A stretch of DNA of 43,554 bases from Paramarasmius palmivorus. Taxonomy: Eukaryota; Basidiomycota; Agaricomycetes; Agaricales; Marasmiaceae. This document shows, in pieces, positions 21,601-32,272 of this stretch; within the stretch, counting starts at the first letter, position 1; each line of letters begins with the position of its first letter. The DNA is taken from positions 1 to 43,554 of the forward strand of contig JAYKXP010000259.1 of NCBI GenBank assembly GCA_037176845.1, in the 5' to 3' direction. The translations under genes and the position numbers were made by a program. The notes below the pieces were generated by a model that worked only from the letters and a program-made list of their open reading frames with translations, made no database searches and had not been told where the DNA came from.

Positions 21601-22524
21601 CTAAGGCACTAGGGACTGCATTGCACTCATCCAGTGTTTTTTTGCCACCAGGAACACGGCATAAATGTGGGATGCACTCAAAGTCCTATACACCTCATTC
21701 CACGACCCCTTTCTGGCCATGTCTAACTCCTCAATGTGCAACGCTCCCGTGTTCAACTTGATACGCGCATCTTCGAACCACAGTAGTCCCTTGACTTCCC
21801 GAGTAAGACCTTCTGAAATCTGGGAGAGCGAACCCGGCGAGGAAGACCGTAAGCAGACTACCATGTCTTGAAGCAGTAGCGCCTTCAAGCGCGAACGCAG
21901 AGGCAGATCTAGAGCGGGGTTCATCGAGAGCCAGCCAGCCACCGCTGCCGCTACAGCCACTATTATTAGCTGAAACATACATCGTCTGTTCGCCACTCAC
22001 CTAAATCGAGCTCGCCCCCTGGCAACACAAAAGGTGCCACATTGCTCTCCACCAATATAACTTCTACGCCATCGACACCTGTCAGGCTCAACACGCAAAG
22101 CGTATCTCCCATAATGAATGGTGGGCTATGAGAAACTATTGTCCAACGTTCCTGGGATAAGGGAAGGCACCAGCTAGCCCGGTCTGCTCTTCGCAATCTC
22201 TTATACACATGATCAACTCTGGCATACTGCCTCTTTGCATCGTTCTCCTTGGAGACAATGTCGGGAATCGGGATTGACCCAAGAGGAAATACGAAAGAGA
22301 CACACATGACATACACTCTTGACCCTGTCGCCCGCCGTTGATCGGTGAAACCTACCGGCAAATTCGGGGTGGATCAGCCCTGTTTCCCTCTGTTTCCATG
22401 TGGTGAAGAAGGGTGAAGACCTTTTGGATGTTTCCTGGGCTCCAAGGTGGTTAATAGGTTTGCTGATGCGATCATTCCGCGCTATCAGGGAAAAGTTGAG
22501 CGGTATTTCAATATCCTTGTCCAT
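21601..22524 (-). CDS. Unrecognised gene, splicing uncertain
   Basis: From ATG 22524 the frame reads MDKDIEIPLNFSLIARN, then PFFTTWKQRETGLIHPEFA, then needs a junction at about 22357 to reach a long block ending in VEVILVESNVAPFVLPGG. A second junction at about 22003 leads to a helical block with LKALLLQDMVVCL and LTREVKGLLWFEDARIKL, ending at TAG 21601. The frame-consistent introns would be only 31 and 41 nt, much shorter than those elsewhere in the window. An alternative path uses a 31-nt plus a 49-nt intron. So the protein is probably real but the exon edges are not secure. It starts 52 bp from the divergent integrase gene and may share its promoter region. Confidence 0.4.
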
Positions 22525-22576
22525 AGTACCTCGCAGAAGACCACTCACCTCAGTGTTCTCTCTAACAAATCTCCCC
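22525..22576. promoter_or_regulatory. Short divergent intergenic region
   Basis: Only 52 bp separate the minus-strand ATG (22524) and the plus-strand ATG of the integrase gene (22577), if both starts are right. Any promoter elements must overlap transcribed sequence. No TATA box is visible here. The arrangement suggests shared control, which is inference. Confidence 0.3.
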
Positions 22577-24466
22577 ATGAACCCCCTTGCCAGCCAACCC
22601 ACTACTTCTGATGAACTCCAACTCCCACTGGCGCACCGTCGGCTCATGTCCGAATATACCACCTTGACCCGCGACGTCAGCGACGTACTGAAAGCCGCCC
22701 AGTACGATGCCCATCGTCTCCGCCGCCAGCTGGCTGCGCTGGTTTCCTACGACATGGCATTCACTCATGTAAGTACTTCCTTCCAATCGCCTACAACAAC
22801 ACCACTAATTAGCTTTGGTGATTCAAGCATTCACCGAATCTGGTGCCTACCGTTCGGCAACACATCCAGGAGGGTCTTATCAATATGCGTTTGAGGTTGA
22901 AGGTCGCGATTCTTGCGGCAGACAAGCCTCCTCGAGTTCGCCCCATTGTTCAGCCCCGTGCCCGTATTTTCACCGGTCGCAAAGGTCGCCCGAAGAAGCA
23001 GATCAATGTGACTCTTCTCAAGGCACTTCATCAGCAACATCGAGGCTCTTGTACGAAGATTGCGCAGGACATGTGTGCCCATCCGAAACTAATACGTCGG
23101 CATTTGTTGGCCCTTGGTCTCGAACAGCCGGGCGAAGCTCCCTTCCAATCCTATGTCGATGACAACGGTCAACAGAGACACCTCCATGTCATTACCCGTC
23201 CTCTACCCACTATGATCACCGACGAGGATCTCGATCGGGAGGTCATGTCGATATTATCCAACCGTCCCAGTTACGGACGAGGAATGGTTCGCGGTGCGTT
23301 GGCGGCGAAGCAAATTTATGTGACAGATCCTCGTATCACTGAATCTCTGCTCCGAGTTCGAGGCCCTGCCCCACCATTCCGTCGAAGGAAAATAGTAAGG
23401 ACTGCATATCGGTGCGCCGGTGCCAACGCTATGTGGCATAATGACGGTAACCACAGTGAGTCTTTTATCCGCTACCAAAGTCTGCCAAAATCAACATAAC
23501 TTGTAGAACTCATCCGCTGGAAAATCGTCATACATGGATTTTATGACGGTCATAGCAGAGTTGTCACCAACATTCGTGCAAGCGGGAACAACAAGCAACA
23601 CACGGTTTTGCTTGTCTTCTTCGGTGCTGTCCATGAGTGGGGTGTACCTGATCAGTGCCGAGGTGATCATGGTATCGAAAACGTCATGGTCGCCCAGTGG
23701 ATGTTCAACTACCGTGGCCTCGCAGCGTACCTATTTGGCCCGTCAGTGACATTTCATTAATCCTCTTCGACCACTAACCTCTACATCAGATCTACCGCCA
23801 ATACTCGCGCAGAACGCCCGAACGTGGAGATCAACCGCGTAGTAACCTATCCCTGGCAAGCCTTTTTCGACGACCTTGAGCTTCATTTCGGCCTTGACAT
23901 CAGCAAGGATTGGCACCTTGGCCTTTTGCACCTCATTTTCTTGCCAGATATCAATCGTGATTTGAAGGCATGGGCAAACGACTGGAACCACCACCAAATT
24001 GAGTTCAAGAATGTCAGGAAACGATCAAGTCCGATGCGCATGTGGACCTCCAGCCAGGCTCAAGATGGTTTACGTGGTTTCGAGCCAGTGGATATGGACA
24101 CCCCTTTATTTACCGACCCGCACTCTGTTATCCCCAACTTTGGTATCTCTGACGAGATGCTAGATACGATGCGCAGTCGGAGACACGGCGACAAATGGGT
24201 CGTGGATGTTGAGAATGGTAGGCTCTGTCAGTTGCGGTGCCCAACATAATTGCTGAAGTCTTGAATCAGTTCCAGAATCAATGGCGTACGTGGAAGTAGA
24301 TGCCCCCAAAGAGCCCTTTCCCGAGCAGCTACGTCAGGACTTTATCGCTGAGCTGTCGGCATACGTGGACCTGACGTCCAGCAATGGACAAGTCCGGCGA
24401 AATAAGTGGTATTATGGCTTACAGATCGCCACCAGATACCGGCAAAACGCTGGTTTGCGCCTGTGA
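22577..24466 (+). CDS. Integrase core (DDE) protein, 559 aa, five exons
   Basis: Exons 22577-22768, 22828-23455, 23507-23741, 23790-24217 and 24270-24466 join with all phases closing. The N-terminal half carries GRKGRPKKQ and a helix-turn-helix-like region (ALHQQHRGSCTKIAQDM, then KLIRRHLLALGL), expected for DNA binding. The catalytic part shows three acidic residues in order: D270 in WHNDGNHKLIRW, D327 in QCRGDHGIENVMVAQWM and E360 in TANTRAERPNVE, a D-57-D-33-E spacing typical of retroviral-integrase-like folds. The HGFYDGHSR and SDHG/GDHG-EN wording matches an integrase core family shared by fungi and some animals. The enzyme would cut and join DNA ends. No inverted repeats flanking the gene were noticed, and the gene is intact and heavily spliced, so it may be domesticated or may be the transposase of an undescribed element. 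Confidence 0.85.
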
Positions 24467-24737
24467 CTTCCACAGCATAGTTTAACGTCGTTTCGGACGA
24501 CTCAAACCATTCCTGTTTGGGTAATGAGGTTCTGCATCCCTACCTGCCTGTTTGCTGTACTGCTCTATGAACCAATCCGTGTCATAGTCGGTTCAATGTC
24601 ATATTCAGTGGTTTGACCATTTTTTTTGTAATGCAATGATATTGTACAAATGCCTCTATAAAAAAATACAATGTGGGGAATGCCTACTCAAGCAACTGTG
24701 CTACAATCGTGCCTTAACCACTCGTCCCCTAAACCAG

Positions 24738-27700
24738 TCAACATTCTTCACCGTTGCTCGACAGCGCACGGCGTGTACGCTTGTGTGGCCACGTGAGGTC
24801 CTCTGTTTCACTCTCGATGTCCGACTCAGACAGGTCTGATTTGCGTTTTCGGCTGTCCAAATCATACTTCGAGATGTCGGATGTTGCTTGACGGGGCGTC
24901 AAACCTCTCCGCTGCCGACTCTTCCTGGCCTCCACTATGCAATGAAATGGCTCATCTGTAGGTATTTGTAGTTTGAGATTCGGTGAATATACATCGAAGT
25001 AAGCATCGCCATTGTCGTCCGGAAACTCGTATTGCCATGAATAGCTATCGGCATGAGTCGGATTGAAGATAAATCCGTGGGGCAAGTGAAAAGGACTTTT
25101 GCTGAGTAACGCCTTCTTCACGGTGTGGCCCAACTCCGGCTGCGTGGCGTTGAGATGTGACAATAACGCTGCCTCAACATCCTTTGCCGATGGTTTGCTC
25201 CTCTTAGCCTGCCTCACCAGCGCACAAGCTTGCTGGACTAACAAAGACTCTCGGATGCCATCGATACAGCAGGTGTCATCCAATTTCCACTCCTCGACAC
25301 AGTTCTGCCTTCGAATGGCGAGGTTTTCTTTGAACCAGGTGATTATTTGCTGTCCGTGCTGGCTCGCAATGGCGAAGCGCTCCACGTCATCCTCAGAGTA
25401 CTTGTCTTCGTCTTCAAGGAGGGGAAGCCACCTTTCTCGCCACAGGACGCTACCGAAGTCGATGATATTGAGAAGAGAGAGGAAGTCCATCACGCCCGTG
25501 AACGTCAGCAGGTTTGGCAGATCACGAATGGTGGACGAGCGCTGACATTGTTGCAAATACCATTCGCTGTGGTTGACGACGATATCATACCAGTATGTGA
25601 GCATGCGACAGAGCATGGTGCGATGGCATGGGTGGCTGGTATTGGTGAAATTGTCGGCGTGTACGAGATGTAGCAGCGTCCAGCAAGTCTTCCTGATGGT
25701 CGACGCACAGTAGAAGTGGGACCCGAAGCATAGTGTGAAACCTATAGTTGACACATAATGGACAGTCATTGGTGGCATCACTCTATTGCAGATTTTTCTG
25801 AGTTCATAGGTCGTTCGACGACGTTGATGTACTCACATGGAATCCCCATCTTTCAATACAATCTCCGTTACCTCCCAGCCGACCGTATTGGCACCAGAGC
25901 TGTCCAATCCCCGAGAGAATTCCAGAGAGGCACAAGCGGTGTAATCCTCGTTTGGCGGCGTCAGAATGTGCACAATTTTACATCCGATCACGACTCCTAT
26001 TTCCGTCGCAAACCCACAAGCATCCCAATGCGCTCCATGGAAAGTATGCCCAGTGGCGACTAGCCCCCAATGCGTGTCGTGAATGTACAGTTTCGTTTGT
26101 TTTCGATGAGGCCCGTTGGGGTCAAACAGATGCATGTAGGCCTGGTCATCTGTGCACAGAGAAGTGGGCCTCGTGCGTTCTATTCCGGAGGAAGGAAGAT
26201 CCAGTATGTTAACAGATTTCACGCCGTGGGGATCATCTCGAGCATGGCTGTACACTTCCCAGAGGCTTGCGCAACAATGAACTTTGTTGGGGTCGTTCTT
26301 GGCCGTGGCGACCAGTGACAAGTCTAGATTATACTCATTAGTACTCACATGTCTTTGTTGTATTTTTGAAGGTACTTACCATGCACGGTTCGTTGGACAA
26401 AGATGTTTCCAAAGGAGCGCAAGAGTTCTTCCACGTTCTTCCCGTGAGGGTTGCCCTTCGCCAGTGCCATTGGATAGAACCGGAAGAGAGCTTGGGCCTC
26501 CGCCGCATTAAAACTCTTGAAAGTATCAACAAGCATGTGCGCAATTGGCGATAGATAGGTCCCTCTCACTGGCGAGGCCAGCAGACCCAGCATTACTTGG
26601 TTGGTCGGAGGATCTTGGGTAGTCTGCACCTCGTCCGGAGCTTGTCCAAACACCGTCTGCATTGACGACCCAGACGTCTGCCTGCTCTGCAGTACGAGAG
26701 CGTGAAACTCCTCCAAGAAATTCGCCTTCTACCGGGAGCATTAGCAAAATGTGTGCCCAAGTCCAAATCAATCTCTTACATATCGCTCGATGGTGTAGTA
26801 CACCCAGTCCCCACTGATGGAAACAAAGCGGTACGATAAGCCTACCAAGCGCTATTCGAGTTCTCAGATCCCGTTTCGTGTTATGGAGACTTAGTGAACT
26901 GACCTTAGGGCCCTTATCCCACAGCACGGGAGGATGATCGAGTATCTGAAAGTCCAGACATTGCATCTCAACCACCCGTGTCCTCACTTGCTCCGGGGTG
27001 AGAAGCTCCTCCTTCTTGATTAGAGGCTTTCCATCCAAAGCGTCAGAGTTGACAGTTTGGTCCCTCTCGACATCGTCCGTGTCCGTGTCGTGTCCCAAGT
27101 CAACTTTCTTTCCTTCATCCTTCTTCTTCTTCTTTCTCTTCTTGTTGTCGGTGTCCTTTTTCTTGTTCTCCTCGACGTGCTTGTTCTTGTTATCCGTGAC
27201 TGCCTTCTTCCCTTCATCCTTCCTCTTCTTCTTCCTACCTTCCACCTCTTTGACCTTGACCTTGACCTCCGATTCCTTGTCCTTGCCAGGCTCGATGGTC
27301 TGCTTCTCGTTTGTGGGCTCTTCGTTGTTGGCACCCTTCTCCTCTCTGACAGTCTCACTCTCTGTGGCCGCGATCTCTGTGACCTGATCGGTTTTCTGTT
27401 CTGTGACGACCACAGACTCATTTGCGTCCGGTTGCACTTCGAGAGGGACAGAAATGGTATTATTGTCGCTGTCGTCCTGCTGATCAACCCCCACCCCCAT
27501 AACCACCTCATCTAGAGGTAGCAACCCTTCTGAGGAATCCTGAACGCCAGTTTGGGTAGCAGGTAACGATGATTGGTTGGTACTGATGTCGTCAAATGCC
27601 TTCTGACGCTCAGGGTGGACCTCAGTGGTGTTTCCGTTGTACCTTGGTTCTTCCTCATCAACCACCATGTCATCCTCATGTGGAGTATGCAACTCCGCAG

Positions 27701-29711
27701 AAGGTGAAGACAGGCGAGGAGGTGAAGTACGAGAAGGTGAAGTGTGGCGAGGAGGAGAAGGTGAAGCCGGGCGAGAAGGTGAAGGCAGGCGAGAAGGTGA
27801 TGTATGACGAGAAGGAGATGTGTAGCAGGAAGCCAGTGGTGATTGGCCATTTGTGCACTCCACGGCTGCGCCTGGGTCTTTACTGGACCCTAATACGCCA
27901 GGCGAGTTGGACTCAGGCTCGACGTCAATGTGACCCGAGGCAACGATATCGAATGCTCCGTGATCGGCATCCTCTGTGTCTGGCAACGGTCTGGATTTCT
28001 TCTCCAATTCGCCTCCCATATAACCGACCAAAGCTTTGAGACCGTCAGCGTGGACACGGTCTGTCGCAGGTTCTTCACCGCAACGTCTGTCGAAGAACAT
28101 CGCCGCTTCGCCGGACCAATCTAATTGTGGACGCAGACACTCCGCGGTTTTTAAAAAAGCCTCCAAAGCATGCTCCGCGCTCTTCCCCTCCACAGCCATG
28201 GCATTCAGTTCAAACCACAAGGCGCGTTCGACATCTTGCAACTCCGTGGGTCTTTCATTACCCAAATGAAGCCACAGCTAGGTTCAGAAAACCACATGAA
28301 TTCCCAGCAATTACTGCTCCCGAGGAAACACATACCTGCACAAGATTGGCTCGGTTCAGATCACTATTGAGCAAATTCCGGCCAGATAACAACATGAGAG
28401 GGGAGATCATCATGGCCGCGTAAAAAGGCCCTCGGTATCTGGCCGGTTTGTAGTTCAGTTTCACAGTTTGCTTTGATGAATCCTCGGACGAAGTTTGGTC
28501 CTCATCAGACGGTGTTTGGGACTCGCGATCACTGGTCGTTGAGATTAAGCGGAAAACACTGGCGAGGGTACCATCCGAGTACCCACCTGGTAAGCAGCTT
28601 CTGCATCTCGGCCTCAGACGATGGGAAATCGATCATACCCTATCACTCGAGCTCAGTACATGAATAGCTAGCCCAAATACTTATCCCCATACCTTATGGA
28701 GCACTCGTAGGAAGAAGCTCGCCAGTTCCATGTTTAGGAGTGTGGCGTGGTATTGCAACATGTTTTCTCTCTTCCCCATCGAGGAAAGCAATGTATTCAT
28801 GCTGCCAATTCGAGCTGTCAACCCTCCGTTTCCCGGTGTTATTCCCGCTCGATGTATAGCTTTGACGTTCTCCCGCCGCTTTCGAAGCAAATCCGGCCAG
28901 TTCTCCAGAGTGTTGAGTCCTGTCTACGCGAACTATTAACATGCAAGCCTTCCATGTAGTTAGGGGGCGTTACCATTCCATTCCAATGCGAATTGGACAT
29001 GAGGACCTGTGTTCGGGGACACCTCAAGGGATGTATACTTTCGGAGCCAGAAAGACCAGAGAGCCCCATCCAATTCCATCGGTCTATCAGCGCGTACACC
29101 ATTAACGCCTGCATCGCCGCCGGCCCTCCTGATTTCATCTTGACATTGTTCCTCAACAGCTTCGTGAAATTCCTTTCGTCCTCAGGTAGTATTCTGAATT
29201 CATGTTCAATCCAATGTAAACCGGCCCGAGCTGCACTCTAGTTCTCTGGTAAGCTTATGTCTTACTTCCCTAAACGTGTTCCTACCTTGTACTGAGTAGG
29301 GACGTTTGCCAGAATAGACTCGACATTTTGAGAAAGCAAATGTGTCGTCTGCCAGGGGTAAAACGCGATGTCTTGCCACTGACAAGGATGTAACGCGAGA
29401 GGAACTTCATATCCCGGTGTGGATATCAGATCTTTGACGGAGAAAGTGCTCTGCATCTGTGGAGCGTATTCGTCGTAAGGTTTTGGCACGGTTTGGACGA
29501 ACACTCGACGACGACGATGGTGGTGGAAAAAGAACCGGCGTAAAAAGTTACCACGTGTAGAGGCGGTGCCGATGAGAGGCACTAAGCGCCCAAGAATACT
29601 ACTTCCAAATCGAGTAATGGGGTCTCGGACAGAGACCCTGCTTCCTTTTTGGGTATCCCTGATGGAATCTATTTTCTCGGTCCCATTAGCCAGCAGGCAC
29701 TGAATAACCAT
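24738..29711 (-). CDS. JmjC-like dioxygenase with long N-terminal region, 1498 aa
   Basis: Ten exons join in phase: 29711-29286, 29237-28974, 28923-28693, 28639-28587, 28531-28336, 28277-26904, 26851-26780, 26728-26380, 26323-25837, 25782-24738. Residues 1-450 are an unrecognised mostly helical region. Residues about 540-590 are SPSR/SPPR repeats, followed by an acidic stretch and a Lys-rich, nuclear-localisation-like stretch (about 715-775, GRKKKRKDEGKK and KKRKKKKKDEGKK). The catalytic domain follows: HDTHWGLVATGHTFHGAHWD, GCKIVHIL, then DGDSIVMPPMTVHYV and FGSHFY. Visible ligands are H1087 and D1089 (HxD) and H1159 for iron, with K1104 a likely 2-oxoglutarate contact, as in JmjC-fold oxygenases. 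The C-terminus (about 1180-1498) is helical and ends basic. It probably acts on chromatin or nucleic acid in the nucleus; the substrate is unknown. It is convergent with the integrase gene, with 271 bp between stops. Confidence 0.8.
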
Positions 29712-29928
29712 AGTTCATCAAGATATAAAGTACTGTTCATTGTCAAAACTAGCGATACACAAGATCTTAGACAGGGAATGTAATGTACGATGACAAGGGA
29801 GCAATAATATACGCGTGCGATACATTAGCAGAGCAAAACATGCAACCAAGATCAATGCAGATAAGACTGGGAAGTGAGATGGAAAGAGCCGTACAACATA
29901 CGGCGCAGAGAGTGAGTGCGAGCGGTTT

Positions 29929-31704
29929 TCAGATTGGTCGAAGCTCTGGAGTTCGGTGTTGGCGTTTGGCTGCATCCCTTGCCTCTTGCAAAAGTTTTTT
30001 ACTTGCCCGACGCTCTTCAATGCTCTCCTCAACGTACTCCAGGGCCTCAGGCTCTAGTTCAAGCCGCTCGGAGGTGAGGATTTCCACGCCTGTAGAATTT
30101 TCCACTACGCCCAGGATGAACCAGCGGCAGCTCTTCTCTTGACGGCCTCGGTGAAAGTAGTGAATACGGCGTACGAGCTTTCCTATGTGTTCATCCGGAC
30201 CTCGTGCGACCACCATCAGAGCCATCTCGGTACTTGGATTCGGTCTTTCACGATAGGGCGCAACTCTGACAGGCTCAACCTCTCCGGCACCTTCCTTGCG
30301 ATGGATTCTGACCACAGGATCGTCATGGCCATTGATGTCGGGGATAACTATAGAGCCCTGTTTTAGGTGGGTGGTATCATACTCGCCTCCGAAAATTTCG
30401 ACATAGATTGACATGCCTCTAAGTCGAGGATGAAGAATCCAGTGGGTCGTCAGGGGTGCCAAAGACTGGGGAACGCTAGAAGAATTACAGGGCAGGCCCA
30501 CCGGGGAGGCAGTACGACTGATGTTTTCATCAGTTGCAATAGTGGTGAACCAGCCCCGCTGAGCCTGAGAGAGCCTTGCTTCCCATTCAGGCACAATCCA
30601 TGAGCCATGTCCTTTTTCCGCGGCCACGATTTCTGGCTCGAGTTCTTCAGGAGCGATTTGCCATGCAATGTCCGAGTGTCTCTCGTCGCCCAATGGTGTT
30701 GATGCCAATTGTGGACTCGCTGCGGTCAGATGGGGGCGCTGGGGTAGACTATCCTCCACTATTACTCCACGTGAGGCACATACTCGATCGATGTAATCGT
30801 CGTCGAACTCGAAATTTGCATAGAATTGGGCTGCATCCAAGAAATCCCTGTCACATCCGAACATCATGCGGATTGAGCCGGCGGACTGGATTTTCGGTAT
30901 AGGCAAAGTTTTTTTGAAAGGCACTATTGCTAGTGTCTGGTTTTCGCCGAATACGGGCGAATAGAAACCCTGATCGCGGCGCAGAGGCTGATAGGATTCC
31001 AGCGGCTTGCCTGTCACCACTTCACGAACATGAATGTAATCGACTTTTACCAGAGGATTAACCTGGCCGGCCGTGACGAGCTGAAGCTCTATTGTAACGG
31101 TGATTGAGGAGCAACTTCGGCCAAAGTGCATGGGTCGCTTGTCGACCTCGCGGACGAGACCTGTTTTGCCCTTGTGAGCGCCATGGAGTATGTGGACTAG
31201 TGTCTGTAGCCAAGGGACCGGCCCCGAATAGCAACGATACACATCCTCATAGAGGGCGAATTGGGGTTTGAGAATGGGTGAGAGGGGCGCAAAGACGAGA
31301 AGCGGTTGCTGTGAGCTACTAGAACGTTAGAGGAATGGAAATAATCGCTGGACTACTCAAGACTTACTTGTGTTCTACTACCTCCGGGTACATGAACTGC
31401 TCGGTGCAGTCAAGGCCTGGGATGTATATTGAAAGGAACAGTGCCACTCGTCGCACAGAGCGCAGAACGTCCTTAACTACACCTTTTTTGAATTGGTAGG
31501 GACCCCTCTTCAAGATCAAAACCTCGACATCCTGCCATGGAATCCGTGGCTGTCTCTGCCACGTGGGGGAAGTCCGGTCTGCAGAATTAACGTGAACATA
31601 GAAATGCTTTTGCAATGGTGAGCTGCAGGATCTGTAATTTCGAAGACTAGACTCACTGGCTGTGTGGTACACGCTTCATGCTCGATAACCACCTGTAGGG
31701 GCAC
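29929..31704 (-). CDS. KOW-like domain protein, 5' end missing
   Basis: Exons 31704(open)-31657, 31606-31368 and 31318-29929 join in phase and give about 558 residues, with no ATG available at the 5' end. Two KOW-like turns are visible: LKRGPYQFKKGVVKDVL (about residue 48) and LHGAHKGKTGLVREVD (about residue 143). KOW motifs bind RNA or protein in ribosomal and Spt5/NusG families, and in agarics similar proteins are common in transposon-rich regions. The middle is acidic (PEELEPEIVAAEKGHG), and the C-terminus is charged and coiled-coil-like (LELEPEALEYVEESIEERRA). The reading frame is lost just where the SINE-like insertion ends (about 31705), so the first exon was probably displaced by it or lies beyond it. 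Stop at 29929. Confidence 0.65.
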
Positions 31705-31930
31705 CCTACATACATGAGGATATTGGCGAAGCCAATATCCTCAGTATATATCAGAGTTGGCTTTATCCAGCACCAATTCTCGCGGGCAAGTTAAAGTGAA
31801 AGCAGCCAGCCAGGGCAAACTCTGACAAAATAGTGCTTCTTGACAGGTTTGAACTGCTGACCTTCAGTGATGTAAGGTGACCGATCATCGGTTCAAGCCA
31901 GACCCACTGCGCCATCACGCCGTGAAATAT
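31705..31930 (-). mobile_element. tRNA-related SINE-like element with 3' hairpin
   Basis: On the minus strand an A-box-like TGGCGCAGTGGG (31914-31903) and a B-box-like AGTTCAAACC (31855-31846) are 47 bp apart, the spacing of a tRNA gene with a long variable arm. A potential stem CACCTT/AAGGTC lies between. The acceptor ends do not pair and there is no proper anticodon arm, so this is not a working tRNA. About 140 bp of unrelated body follows, ending in a perfect hairpin (31715-31743) and the short repeat ATGTATGTAG. This head-body-tail layout is that of a SINE transcribed by RNA polymerase III. Target duplications were not identified. Confidence 0.45.
31715..31743. repeat. Perfect palindrome, 13-bp arms
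   Basis: TGAGGATATTGGC and its exact complement GCCAATATCCTCA are separated by GAA. It sits at the 3' end of the SINE-like element and directly upstream of the open frame of the KOW-like gene. In a transcript it would form a very stable stem-loop, perhaps the structure recognised by a partner reverse transcriptase. Confidence 0.75.
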
Positions 31931-32272
31931 ATTACTTGCCACCTAAATACATGCCTTCATTACTAGTACAAAAACCACAGCATGGTACCGTCGATAGCAA
32001 TATGAGGGGGGCTCAATATGTGTTCACTTCCACCGCCCGAATTGCTCTCCGCACAAATGATGCACACCGCGGCGCAACAGAGCAAGAATGTTCTGTTGAT
32101 TGTTTGTTTGAGCCAAACAAACCGGTGGCTTGGGAATCACGGAATATTCCGGTAACTACACAGGTGAAGGGTGGCTTTTACACGTGATTACCACACAGGA
32201 ACATCCCCAGCGCTTAAGCCAGAATAACAAAATTTAAGATTATGTTCAACGTACGACAACTATATCCAGTAA
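31931..32272. other. Intergenic stretch with short hairpins
   Basis: No gene is seen. A perfect hairpin with 9-bp arms GTTTGTTTG/CAAACAAAC lies at 32102-32122, and GGAATATTCC, a 10-bp palindrome, at about 32141-32150. The missing 5' exon of the KOW-like gene could lie here, but I could not find it. Confidence 0.4.

Noticed and set aside
27020..27515. Long Arg- or Leu-rich frames on both strands
   Set aside because: They are shadows of the Lys/Glu-rich exon of the JmjC-like gene, caused by its repetitive AAG/GAG codons.
24738..29711. TET/JBP-type DNA-modifying oxygenase
   Set aside because: TET/JBP genes accompany KDZ elements in related fungi, but the HWD, GCK and PPMTVHYV arrangement here fits the JmjC pattern better. 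A structural search could still change this.
31843..31930. Functional tRNA gene
   Set aside because: A- and B-box-like sequences are present, but the acceptor stem does not pair and no proper anticodon arm forms. It is better read as a SINE head.
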